Shown: piece after piece, positions 8,680 through 15,926 of the stretch
How the letters are laid out: each line of letters opens with the position of its first letter
How positions within the stretch are numbered: position 1 is the first letter of the stretch
Source of the DNA: JBBRHQ01 sp963720735
Lineage (GTDB): Bacteria; Actinomycetota; Thermoleophilia; Solirubrobacterales; 70-9
DNA length: 64,000 nt
NCBI GenBank assembly: GCA_963720735.1
Contig: CAVRGL010000008.1
Span: 62,001-126,000, forward strand
Direction: 5' to 3'
Made by a program: the position numbers and the translations under genes
Notes under the pieces: model-generated
The model's database searches: none
Seen by the model: the letters and a program-made list of their open reading frames with translations, nothing else
Told to the model about the DNA's origin: nothing

Positions 8680-9111
8680 CTACGTTGAGCCCTGCGCAAG
8701 GGCTCTGGCAACCCGGGCTCGGACCTCCTCCATCTCCGCGGCCGACTCGTACTTCGTTCGCGGCCAGAAGAACCCGCGAAGGCCATCCTTGCGCCGCCGC
8801 GGGACGACGTGGACGTGGAGGTGGGGGACGCTCTGGCTGACCACGTTGTTGAGCGCGACGAAGCTCCCCTGGGCGTTCATCGCCCCGGTCACCGCCGCCG
8901 CCAGGCGCTTGGCCGCTCCGAACAGCGGCCCGATCTCCTCGTCGGGCAGATCGAGCAAGGTCTCGACGTGGGCCCGGGGGACCAGCAGGCAATGGCCGTG
9001 GAAGAGCGGGCGGTGGTCGAGGAAGGCCAGAGTGCCCGGCTCGTCGAGGACGATTGAGGCCTTGGCCTCGCCCGCAGCGATCTCGCAGAACAGGCAGTCG
9101 CCCTCAGGCAA
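8680..9111 (-). CDS. HIT family nucleotide hydrolase/transferase
   Basis: A 143-residue histidine-triad protein; the triad is HLHVHVVPR near residue 96-104, and CLFCEIAAGE near the N-terminus is the usual HINT/FHIT-type opening. Such enzymes cleave nucleoside phosphoramidates or dinucleoside polyphosphates. The start overlaps the lipid-kinase gene by 8 bases. It is the last gene of the five-gene minus-strand operon that begins with another HIT protein at 12930; the two HIT proteins differ in length and motif spacing. GFFWPRTKYES after the triad suits the branch called HIT family protein in actinobacteria. Confidence 0.9.
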   Translation of the reverse strand: MPEGDCLFCEIAAGEAKASIVLDEPGTLAFLDHRPLFHGHCLLVPRAHVETLLDLPDEEIGPLFGAAKRLAAAVTGAMNAQGSFVALNNVVSQSVPHLHVHVVPRRRKDGLRGFFWPRTKYESAAEMEEVRARVARALAQGST

Positions 9112-10066
9112 CGACCGTCAGCGCCCCAGGGACGATGCGCATCGAAACCTGCTCGTGCTCGCCGAGGTAGTCCCCATCCACCTGCACCTGGAAGCGGCGC
9201 CTGGACCCGTCGGGCGATTCGCTCAGCGAGCGAACGCTCGCCTCCCTCACCCCGTCGAGCACTTGGACCGCGCGGTGGCCGGTCAGGTAGCGGCCGCGCA
9301 GAATGCGCGAGACCAGGGTCCCGGTGTCGCGCTGCTTGGCACGGGTCAGCACGCCTACTGCGAGCACCCCGTCGTCGATGCCGATTCCCTCGCATATGCG
9401 GATCGGGCGCCGCGAGAAGTAGGTGAATGGATCCGAGTTCTGGGCCAGCACCGTGACGCCCTCGAGCGAGCGCCCGTCGCCGGTCTCGATTCGCAGCCGG
9501 ACCGGGTCGCGGAGGTAGCGGCGATAGTAGGCCGAGACTGCCGAGTAGGCGTAGAAGTAGGGGCCCGCCCGTGACTTCATGCGCGGATTGGACTCGACCC
9601 GCTCGACCACGGTTGCGTCGATCCCCGCGCCGCAGGAGAAGACGAAGTACCGACCGTCGACGATGCCGAGGTCGATCTTCCGAGGCCGGAAGCGGTCTGC
9701 GAGCGACAGCAGGTGCTCGGTTGCGTCGACGACGTCGTTCGGGATCCCGAGGGTGCGGGCGACGACGTTGGTCGAACCGCCCGGGAGGACCGTGACGGGC
9801 ACCTCGGTTCCGGCGAGGCCGTTGGCGACCTCGTTCAGGGTCCCGTCGCCGCCGAAGGCGACGACGAGGTCGTAGCCGCCATCACGCGCCTCGCGGCCGA
9901 TCTCGGTCGCGTGATCCGCGGCCTCGGTGGTCACGGCCTCGACCTCATAGCGGCCCTGAAGCGCGTAGACGACGAGGTTCTTGAGGCGGTCGGAGACCGT
10001 CGTCGCGTAGGGGTTGACGATGATCAGCATCCGCTTCTTGGCGTGACGCTCGTCTCCCTCAGGCAT
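9104..10066 (-). CDS. Diacylglycerol/lipid kinase (YegS/DagK family)
   Basis: A 320-residue member of the diacylglycerol kinase catalytic family. GGDGTLNEVANGL (about 74-86) is the ATP/substrate loop, and VLPGGSTNVVARTLGIP (about 97-113) is the second signature. The C-terminal beta domain carries SCGAGIDA. Homologues phosphorylate diacylglycerol, sphingosine-like lipids or polyprenols, or act in PI-like lipid synthesis. The start codon overlaps the metallo-beta-lactamase-fold gene by 8 bases, and the stop overlaps the HIT gene. Lipid substrate cannot be inferred. Confidence 0.88.
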   Translation of the reverse strand: MPEGDERHAKKRMLIIVNPYATTVSDRLKNLVVYALQGRYEVEAVTTEAADHATEIGREARDGGYDLVVAFGGDGTLNEVANGLAGTEVPVTVLPGGSTNVVARTLGIPNDVVDATEHLLSLADRFRPRKIDLGIVDGRYFVFSCGAGIDATVVERVESNPRMKSRAGPYFYAYSAVSAYYRRYLRDPVRLRIETGDGRSLEGVTVLAQNSDPFTYFSRRPIRICEGIGIDDGVLAVGVLTRAKQRDTGTLVSRILRGRYLTGHRAVQVLDGVREASVRSLSESPDGSRRRFQVQVDGDYLGEHEQVSMRIVPGALTVVA

Positions 10067-11066
10067 CTGCGCCCACCGCCTCGTAGCGGATCACGTCGTC
10101 CTCGGCGCGCTCAGCCACCCGCCCCTCATCGAGCAGCAGGTCGACATGACCGATGATCTCCGAGAGGGTCAGGTAGGCCTGGGTGACCGCGACGTTCCCC
10201 CAGATCGCCTGGGCGAGCTCGTACCCGGTGCGCGGCTGCTCGGCGATCAGGCCGTAGATCTTCTCCTTGCGCCGCATGTGCTTGGCGATTCGATCGTCGA
10301 TCAGTGCGACGTGGTCGGTGATCGGCTCACCGTGGCCGGAGAGGACCACCTCCGCCGGCATCTCGCGGGTCAGGCGCATCGAATCGAGGTAGGAGACGAG
10401 GGCGCGGGTCCGGCCCTCGGAGCCGTCGAGCGGGCGGGTGACCAGCGGGTTCGACGAGATCTTCTTGATCAGGTGATCGGCGGCGATCAGGATGCGGCGC
10501 TTCTCGTCCCAGAAGATCGTGTCGGAGGGGCTGTGGCCGGGACGGTGGAAGGCCTGAAGGGTGCGGTTGCCGAACTCGATCAGCTCGCCGTCGGCGAGCG
10601 GCCGCGTCACCCGAGCCGACGCGCCCCAGGCGCGAAAGCCCCCGGTCACCGTCCTCAGCACCGTCACGACCTGCTCCGGCACCCCGTGGCGGCGCATCAG
10701 CTCCGCGGCGAAGGCGTCCTCGCGCTCGGCGTCCTCGCCGAAGTTGGCGAGGCGCGCGGCGGCGACCCCGATCGCGGCGACCTCGGCGCCGGAGTGCGCG
10801 CTGATGATCTCGATCAGGCCGAGGTGGTCGATGTGCTGATGGGTGAGGATGACCAGCTCGAGGTCGGAGATCGAATGCCCCAGGTCTCCGAGCTGGGTCT
10901 GCAGCTCATCGAGCGCCTTGCCGGAGTTCGGCCCGGTATCGATCAGGGTCAGCGGCTCGTCCTCCAGGAGGTAGCAGTTGACCCTGCCGACCGCGAACGG
11001 CGTCGGGATGCGCAGGCAGTGGATCCCGGCTTCCCGGGCCCGCTCAAGCGCCTGTTCGGGGGTCAC
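10059..11066 (-). CDS. Metallo-beta-lactamase-fold hydrolase (LACTB2-like)
   Basis: A 335-residue MBL-fold enzyme. The metal motif HQHIDHLG corresponds to HxHxDH, with downstream HRPGHSPSD and SGHGEPI supplying further metal ligands. The final about 90 residues form a winged-helix-like segment (RTGYELAQAIW...AYLTLSEIIGHVDLLLDEGRV) as in LACTB2-type nucleases and thioesterase-like MBL proteins. The GTG start at 11066 overlaps the upstream mutase stop (GTGA); an in-frame ATG at 11186 would lie in that gene and is rejected. Substrate unknown; RNA, thioester or glutathione thioester are the known options in this branch. Confidence 0.85.
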   Translation of the reverse strand: MTPEQALERAREAGIHCLRIPTPFAVGRVNCYLLEDEPLTLIDTGPNSGKALDELQTQLGDLGHSISDLELVILTHQHIDHLGLIEIISAHSGAEVAAIGVAAARLANFGEDAEREDAFAAELMRRHGVPEQVVTVLRTVTGGFRAWGASARVTRPLADGELIEFGNRTLQAFHRPGHSPSDTIFWDEKRRILIAADHLIKKISSNPLVTRPLDGSEGRTRALVSYLDSMRLTREMPAEVVLSGHGEPITDHVALIDDRIAKHMRRKEKIYGLIAEQPRTGYELAQAIWGNVAVTQAYLTLSEIIGHVDLLLDEGRVAERAEDDVIRYEAVGADA

Positions 11067-12445
11067 TCCCTGATCAACCCCAGGACCTCGTCGCGCTTGC
11101 TCGCCATGTCCTGCGGGGAGAGCAGCGACTCGAGGTTCAGCCGCAGCAGCGGCTCGGTGTTCGACGGGCGCACGTTGAAGTGCCAATCGGGGTAGTCGAC
11201 CGAGACCCCGTCGAGATGGGCGATCTCGCCGTCGCCATAGCGCTCCTCGATCAGGGCCATCTTCGCGGCCGGGTCAGCGACCTCGGTGTTGATCTCGCCG
11301 GAGATGAAGTAGCGCGAGCGGAACTCCTCCATCAGCTCCGCCAGGGTCCGCTCCGAACGGGCGAGGAGCTCGAGCATGAAAAGCGCCGGCATCGTCCCTG
11401 AATCCGCGTTCCAGAAGTCGCGGAAGTAGTAGTGGCCGGAGACCTCCCCGCCGAAGGCGGCCTGCTCCTCGCGCATCCGCGCCTTGAAGAACGCGTGCCC
11501 GACCCGGGATAGAGCCGAGCGGCCGCCGCTCTCGGCAACCACGTCGGGGACCGCGCGGCTCGAGCGGGGGTCATAGAGGATCGTCGCCCCGGGGCTCTTC
11601 TCGATCGCCGCCCTGGCGAGCAGGGCGCAGACGAAGTCGCCGTCACAGAAGCTCCCGCTCGAGTCGATGAAGAAGCAGCGGTCGGCGTCACCGTCCCAGG
11701 CGATGCCCAGGTCGGCGCGCTCGGAGCGCACCCGCCCCATGATCAGCTCCCGGTTCTTCTCCAGGAGTGGGTTTGGCTCGTGGTCGGGGAACTCGCCGTC
11801 CGGCGTGAAGTACATCTTGACCAGATCGAGGCCGAGGTCCTCGAGGATCGGCCCGACCATCGGGCCGGCCATGCCGTTGCCGCCGTCGACCACAACCCGC
11901 ATCGGGCGCACGGTGGCGGCGTCGATCGAGGCGGCGGCGTGGGCCCTGAACTCGTCCCAGATGTCGACCTCCTCCAGCGAGCCGCCGCCCGGCGCGTTGC
12001 CTAGACCGGCCTCGATCTCGGCCCGGACCTCGCCGATCCCGGCGTCGCCGGAGAGCGCCAGCGCCCCCTCGCGGATCAGCTTCACCCCTGTATAGGCCTT
12101 CGGGTTGTGCGATGCGGTGACCATTGCGCCACCGTCGAGATCGCGCGAGCCGACGAGGAAATAGAGCATCTCGGTGGCGACCATGCCGGCGTCGATCACC
12201 TTCGCTCCCTCGATGATCATCCCGTCGCGAAGCTCCGCGGCCATCGCCGGCGCCGTCAGCCGCATGTCCCGGCCGAGGCCGATCCGCAGCTCCCCGGGAT
12301 CCTTACCCCTCAGCCTCCCGAGCACCCGGGCGAAGGCCCGGCCGACGGCGTGGGCGGTCGTCTCGTCCATCTCGCGGCCATAGAGGCCGCGGATGTCGTA
12401 CGCCTTGAAGATCCCGGCCGGCGCGAGCGGGGCGGCGGCGCTCAA
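11063..12445 (-). CDS. manB: Phosphomannomutase/phosphoglucomutase
   Basis: A 460-residue alpha-D-phosphohexomutase. The phosphoserine loop is TASHNPKAYTG with S112; the metal loop is DGDADR (251-256); the C-terminal phosphate-binding loop includes VRPSNTEPLLRLNLE. It interconverts hexose 6- and 1-phosphates, supplying GDP-mannose or UDP-glucose precursors. Length and motif set fit the bacterial PMM/PGM group (ManB/AlgC type); dual specificity is common. Start overlaps the HIT gene by 4 bases (ATGA) and its stop overlaps the MBL gene. Confidence 0.93.
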   Translation of the reverse strand: MSAAAPLAPAGIFKAYDIRGLYGREMDETTAHAVGRAFARVLGRLRGKDPGELRIGLGRDMRLTAPAMAAELRDGMIIEGAKVIDAGMVATEMLYFLVGSRDLDGGAMVTASHNPKAYTGVKLIREGALALSGDAGIGEVRAEIEAGLGNAPGGGSLEEVDIWDEFRAHAAASIDAATVRPMRVVVDGGNGMAGPMVGPILEDLGLDLVKMYFTPDGEFPDHEPNPLLEKNRELIMGRVRSERADLGIAWDGDADRCFFIDSSGSFCDGDFVCALLARAAIEKSPGATILYDPRSSRAVPDVVAESGGRSALSRVGHAFFKARMREEQAAFGGEVSGHYYFRDFWNADSGTMPALFMLELLARSERTLAELMEEFRSRYFISGEINTEVADPAAKMALIEERYGDGEIAHLDGVSVDYPDWHFNVRPSNTEPLLRLNLESLLSPQDMASKRDEVLGLIRE

Positions 12446-12930
12446 AAGGCGCCCTTTAGAGCCGCGTAGCTCTGCTCGAGGGACTGCGGCATCACCCGCG
12501 TGTCGGCGATCACCGGCATGAAGTTCGTATCGCCGCCCCAGCGAGGGACGACGTGCATGTGGATGTGGTGCTCGACCCCCGCCCCCGCAGCCCGGCCCTG
12601 GTTGAAGCCGACGTTGTAGCCGTGCGGGTCGTAGACCTGCTCGAGCCGCTCCATCGAGCGCTGGGCGAGGCTCATCATCTCGGCGATCGTCTCCGCGGAG
12701 AGCTCCTGAAGGCGGCCCCGGTGCTCGTAGGGAGCGACCATCAGGTGACCGTTGGTGTAGGGGAAGAGGTTGAGGATGACGAAGCAGTTGCTGCCGCGAT
12801 GGACGACCAGGTTCGCCTCGTCGTCATCGGCCGCCGGCTTGGCGCAGAAGATGCACTCGTCCTCGGTCTGCTTCGATTCGTCCATCACGTAGGCGAGGCG
12901 CCACGGCGCCCAGATTCGCTGATTGGCCAC
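12442..12930 (-). CDS. HIT family protein (Ap4A phosphorylase-like)
   Basis: A 162-residue HIT protein with the triad HHIHMHVVPRWGGDTNFMPV near residues 121-140 and a CIFC pair near residue 27. The opening WAPWRLAYV and the tail RWGGDTNFMPV mark the branch related to Ap4A hydrolase/phosphorylases of actinobacteria and cyanobacteria; ATP-like dinucleotides are the likely substrates. The start is GTG 12930, with a -10 hexamer TAGGAT 9 bases upstream, so the mRNA is probably leaderless. It opens the five-gene operon running to 8680. Confidence 0.9.
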   Translation of the reverse strand: MANQRIWAPWRLAYVMDESKQTEDECIFCAKPAADDDEANLVVHRGSNCFVILNLFPYTNGHLMVAPYEHRGRLQELSAETIAEMMSLAQRSMERLEQVYDPHGYNVGFNQGRAAGAGVEHHIHMHVVPRWGGDTNFMPVIADTRVMPQSLEQSYAALKGAF

Positions 12931-12939
12931 GGGAGGCCA

Positions 12940-12945
12940 ATCCTA
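12940..12945 (-). promoter_or_regulatory. -10 element, leaderless promoter for the HIT operon
   Basis: TAGGAT on the minus strand, 9 bases before GTG 12930. No Shine-Dalgarno fits between. Same layout as the other leaderless candidates listed in this window. Confidence 0.55.
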
Positions 12946-12969
12946 GATGCGACGCGCCGGTACCCCCGC

Positions 12970-13026
12970 GTCGAGTGGCCGATTTCCTCTCCCATTTGGA
13001 TGAATTCGTCCACTCGACCTGAGTGG
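12970..13026 (-). repeat. Alternative hairpins between corA and the HIT operon
   Basis: GTCGAGTGG (12970-12978) can pair with CCACTCGAC (13010-13018); the same CCACTC can instead pair with GAGTGG at 13021-13026. The region lies just after the corA stop (minus strand), so a transcription end or RNA-stability structure is plausible. There is no clear U-tract. Confidence 0.4.
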
Positions 13027-13048
13027 CGTGGACTCGAGCGCCTTGCAG

Positions 13049-14056
13049 CTACAACCAGCCGCGCTTGCGGAAGTAGGTGAACAGCCCGACCAGAATCAGC
13101 AGCATCACGCCGACGATCACGTAGAAGTCGGCCGAGTCGCCCTCGCCCGGAACCCCGACGTTCATGCCCCAGACGCTGGCGATCAGGGTCAGCGGCAGGA
13201 CGATGACGCTGATCGAGGTGAGCACGCGGAGGATGTCGTTGACCCGGTGGGAGATCACCGACTCGTTGGTCTCCTCGAGGGCGACGACGACCTCCTTGTA
13301 GTTCTCGAGCATGTCCCAGATGCGCTCGTGGGCATCGACGACGTCGTCGAAGTAGATCTCGAGGTCGAGGTCGGGCGCCAGGTAGCGATGCTTGACCGAC
13401 TCAAGGTCGCGCAGCACCGGCCGCTGCGGGCGGATCACCTTGCGGAAGTTGATGATCTCCTGCTTGACGTTCGAGATGTCGCGGACCACGTCCTCGCCGC
13501 GGCCTTCGAAGATCCCGTCCTCGAGCGTGTCGAGCTTGTTGCCGATCTTGCGCAGCATCGGGAAGCAGTAGTCGAAGCTGTCGTCGACGATCCGGTAGAG
13601 CAGGTAGCCGGAGCCGCGGGCGAAGAGCTGCTCGCGCAGCTCCTCCTTCGAGCGGCAGCGCTCGAACAGGTACTCGACCGGCTTCAGCGGCTGGTTCGGG
13701 ATGGTGACCACGAACCCCGGACCGACGAAGAGGTCGAGCTCGCCGGTGCCGAGGCGGCCCGCGGCGCGATCGAACACCGGGAAGTGGAGGACGATGAACA
13801 GGTAGTCGTCGTAGGTGTCGATCTTCGGCCGCTCGTTGCGCGAGAAGACGTCCTCGAGGTCGAGCGGGTGGAAGTCGAACTGCTCCTCGATCCAGCCGCG
13901 CTCCAGGTTGCCGGGGTGGTCGATGTTGACCCAGCGCAGGCCCTCGGCGTCGATCTGCTCGACGTTGGGAGTTGTGCGCTCAGGACGCGGGGCCGGCGGG
14001 ATGAGCTCGCCGCGCCGCATCGACCGTCTCAGCCTGGGCTTTGGAAGGTTCGGCAT
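13049..14056 (-). CDS. corA: CorA-type divalent metal transporter
   Basis: A 335-residue CorA/Mrs2 family channel for Mg2+ (also Co2+/Ni2+) uptake. The large N-terminal domain and long helix precede two C-terminal membrane helices; the pore signature GMN is present in SVWGMNVGVPGE between them, and the chain ends in the usual basic FRKRGWL. The length is normal for the family. Upstream on the minus strand are a TAACCT hexamer and a palindrome, described separately. No Mg2+ riboswitch is evident. It is probably transcribed alone. Confidence 0.95.
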   Translation of the reverse strand: MPNLPKPRLRRSMRRGELIPPAPRPERTTPNVEQIDAEGLRWVNIDHPGNLERGWIEEQFDFHPLDLEDVFSRNERPKIDTYDDYLFIVLHFPVFDRAAGRLGTGELDLFVGPGFVVTIPNQPLKPVEYLFERCRSKEELREQLFARGSGYLLYRIVDDSFDYCFPMLRKIGNKLDTLEDGIFEGRGEDVVRDISNVKQEIINFRKVIRPQRPVLRDLESVKHRYLAPDLDLEIYFDDVVDAHERIWDMLENYKEVVVALEETNESVISHRVNDILRVLTSISVIVLPLTLIASVWGMNVGVPGEGDSADFYVIVGVMLLILVGLFTYFRKRGWL

Positions 14057-14091
14057 CGCTCTTGCTCAGTTTCTCGCACGGCACGGTGGTC

Positions 14092-14110
14092 ACCTGTGAA
14101 CGACAGGTTA
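14092..14110 (-). promoter_or_regulatory. Possible corA promoter with overlapping palindrome
   Basis: Reading the minus strand, TAACCT (14105-14110) could be the -10 of corA, with the start codon about 48 bases further on. Overlapping it, ACCTGT (14092-14097) and ACAGGT (14103-14108) form a 6-base perfect inverted repeat around 5 bases, a possible operator. Confidence 0.3.
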
Positions 14111-14199
14111 GTAGCCGGGCGGCCGCAACCGGGCACGATCGTTCTCACCGGGCGCGGGCCGTCGCCGGGCGACCCCTCCGAGGCCACCCGGGGCGATGG

Positions 14200-14205
14200 T
14201 ATAGT
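14200..14205 (+). promoter_or_regulatory. Likely -10 element of the SAM-riboswitch transcript
   Basis: TATAGT lies 18 bases before the first riboswitch stem, which would start RNA synthesis near 14212, just ahead of the aptamer. No good -35 is seen at the usual distance. Confidence 0.45.
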
Positions 14206-14223
14206 CGCCGGTCACATATAGCG

Positions 14224-14343
14224 CCACATCGAGAGGGGTGGAGGGACTGGCCCGTCGAAGCCCCGGCAACCACTCGGGACCCATCTTGGGTCTGGAGAAG
14301 GTGCCAAGTCCAGCAGGCGAAGTTGCAGGCCTGGAAGATGTGG
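14224..14343 (+). ncRNA. SAM-I (S-box) riboswitch aptamer
   Basis: The stretch carries the S-box hallmarks in order: GAGAGGGGTGGAGGGACTGG, then GAAGCCCCGGCAACC, then GGTGCCAAGTCCAGCAG, and the closing GAAGATG. The P1 helix is CCACATC (14224-14230) paired with GATGTGG (14337-14343), a perfect 7-base match. The family binds S-adenosylmethionine and shuts off methionine and sulfur genes when SAM is plentiful. Here it lies upstream of a threonine-synthase-like gene and a CysO-like carrier. The downstream terminator is 17 bases from P1. Confidence 0.95.
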
Positions 14344-14359
14344 GGGATGTCCGGTCGGA

Positions 14360-14390
14360 CCTCTGCCCCACACAGGCGGAGGTTTTTTTT
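14360..14390 (+). terminator. Rho-independent terminator of the SAM riboswitch
   Basis: CCTCTGCC (14360-14367) pairs with GGCGGAGG (14375-14382, one G-U pair), followed by eight Ts. The alternative helix is visible: TGTGGGG (14339-14345, containing the 3' side of P1) is exactly complementary to CCCCACA (14366-14372, in the terminator stem and loop). SAM binding should hold P1, free the terminator and stop transcription. Confidence 0.9.
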
Positions 14391-14417
14391 CGGAGTTAGC
14401 GGCGAAAGTGAGATCGG

Positions 14418-15650
14418 ATGTCAGTTGAGAGCCTGAGGTGCAAGGAGTGCGGGACGACCTACCCGCTGGAGGCGTTGTTCGTCTGCGGCGAGTGCTTCGG
14501 TCCGCTCGAGGTCGCCTACGACAACTCCGGCCTCGACCCCGAGGAGGCGAGACGGCGGATCCAGGCCGGCTCGCGGGGCATCTGGCGCTACGCCGACTTC
14601 CTGCCGTTCGAGAGCCGCCCGGCCGATCCGCTGGAGCCGGGCCTGACGCCGCTGGTCCGCGCCGACCGCCTCGCCGAGCGGCTCGGCGTCGACGCGGAGA
14701 TCTGGGTCAAGAACGACGCTGCCAACCCCACCCACTCGTTCAAGGACCGCGTCGTCGCGGTGGCGACCGCCAAGGCGATCGAGCTCGGCTTCGAGACCGT
14801 CGCCTGCGCCTCCACCGGCAACCTCGCCAATGCCGTCGCCGCCCGCGCGGCCGCCCTCGGCATCGCCTCCTACGTCTTCGTGCCCGCCGACCTCGAGGAG
14901 CAGAAGCTGCTCGCGACCGGGATCTACGGCACCCACCTGGTCGGCGTGCGCGGCAGCTATGACGAAGTCAACCGGCTCTGCACCCAGCTCGCCGAGACCC
15001 GCCCCTGGGCGTTCGTCAACGTCAACCTCCGTCCCTACTACGCGGAGGGCTCGAAGACGCTCGCCTACGAGACGGCGGAGCAGCTCGGCTGGGAGCTTCC
15101 CGACCGAGTCGTCGCGCCGATCGCCTCCGGGTCGCTGTTCACGAGGATCCACCGTGGCTTCCAGGAATGGCTCGACGCCGGGCTGCTCTCCGGCAGACAG
15201 CCGACCTACTGCGGGGCGCAGGCACGGGGCTGTAGCCCCGTGGCGACCGCATTCGAGCAGGGCTCCGACGTGTGCAAGCCGCAGAAGCCCGAGACGATCG
15301 CCAAGAGCCTGGCGATCGGTGATCCCGCCGACGGCCCCTATGCGATCGAGCAGGCGCGCCGCAGCGGCGGCTCGATCGACGCCGTCACCGACCAGGAGAT
15401 CCGGGACGGGATCCGTCTGCTGGCCGAGACCACCGGGATCTTCACCGAGACCGCCGGCGGAGTCACCGTGGCGGCCCTCTCCAAGCTCGCCGAGCGGGGC
15501 GAGATCGGCGACGGCGAGCGGGTCGTCACCTACATCACCGGCGAGGGCCTGAAGACGCTCGACGCGGCTCGCGATAGGTTCCACATGCACGAGATCGAGC
15601 CAGATCTCGACAGCTTCGAGTCCGAATTTGCACAGGAGGTTCCCGCCTGA
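14418..15650 (+). CDS. thrC: Threonine synthase-like PLP enzyme under SAM riboswitch
   Basis: A 410-residue fold-type II PLP enzyme. The N-terminus has a zinc-ribbon pattern (C8, C11, C23, C26), and the Schiff-base lysine is K109 in NPTHSFKDRVV. STGNLANAVAA, GSYDEVNRLC and IASGSLFTR are typical threonine synthase motifs, so by sequence it uses O-phosphohomoserine. The stop overlaps the CysO-like gene (TGATG). Control by a SAM riboswitch is odd for a plain threonine synthase and suggests a role in sulfur amino acid synthesis: a carrier-bound sulfur donor could replace water and yield homocysteine. That idea is inference; ordinary threonine synthesis remains possible. Confidence 0.88.
   Translation: MSVESLRCKECGTTYPLEALFVCGECFGPLEVAYDNSGLDPEEARRRIQAGSRGIWRYADFLPFESRPADPLEPGLTPLVRADRLAERLGVDAEIWVKNDAANPTHSFKDRVVAVATAKAIELGFETVACASTGNLANAVAARAAALGIASYVFVPADLEEQKLLATGIYGTHLVGVRGSYDEVNRLCTQLAETRPWAFVNVNLRPYYAEGSKTLAYETAEQLGWELPDRVVAPIASGSLFTRIHRGFQEWLDAGLLSGRQPTYCGAQARGCSPVATAFEQGSDVCKPQKPETIAKSLAIGDPADGPYAIEQARRSGGSIDAVTDQEIRDGIRLLAETTGIFTETAGGVTVAALSKLAERGEIGDGERVVTYITGEGLKTLDAARDRFHMHEIEPDLDSFESEFAQEVPA
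15223..15242 (+). repeat. Perfect 9-base palindrome inside thrC
   Basis: CACGGGGCT and AGCCCCGTG are separated by only GT. The DNA encodes the conserved ARGCSPVA segment of the enzyme, so the symmetry may be a by-product of codon choice. Confidence 0.4.
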
Positions 15651-15922
15651 TGGCAGTGAAGGTGAAGATCCCGACCCAGCTCAGAGCCGCGACCGGCGGC
15701 GAGTCGGAGCTGGAGGTCGAGGGTGCGACGGTCGGGGAGGCGCTCGACGCAGTCTTTGACCAGCACGACGGCTTGCGTGAGCGAATCACCCAGGACGGGG
15801 ACCTTCGCCGCTTCGTCAACGTCTACGTCTCCGGCGAGGACATCCGCTTCACCGACGGCCTCGAGACCGAGATCTCCGACGGCGACGAGGTGACCATCCT
15901 GCCCGCCGTCGCCGGCGGCTGA
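15650..15922 (+). CDS. cysO: CysO-like MoaD/ThiS-fold sulfur carrier
   Basis: A 90-residue beta-grasp protein ending in Gly-Gly, the site that becomes a thiocarboxylate. The end RFVNVYVSGEDIRF... and VTILPAVAGG closely recalls mycobacterial CysO, which hands sulfur to CysM acting on O-phosphoserine. Here the partner gene is a threonine-synthase-like enzyme whose natural substrate, O-phosphohomoserine, is one carbon longer. No MoaA/MoaE, thiazole or Mec/CysM gene is nearby, so a molybdopterin or thiamine role is less likely. Start is the ATG that overlaps the upstream stop; the next gene begins 4 bases after its stop. Confidence 0.88.
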   Translation: MAVKVKIPTQLRAATGGESELEVEGATVGEALDAVFDQHDGLRERITQDGDLRRFVNVYVSGEDIRFTDGLETEISDGDEVTILPAVAGG

Positions 15923-15926
15923 GCCT

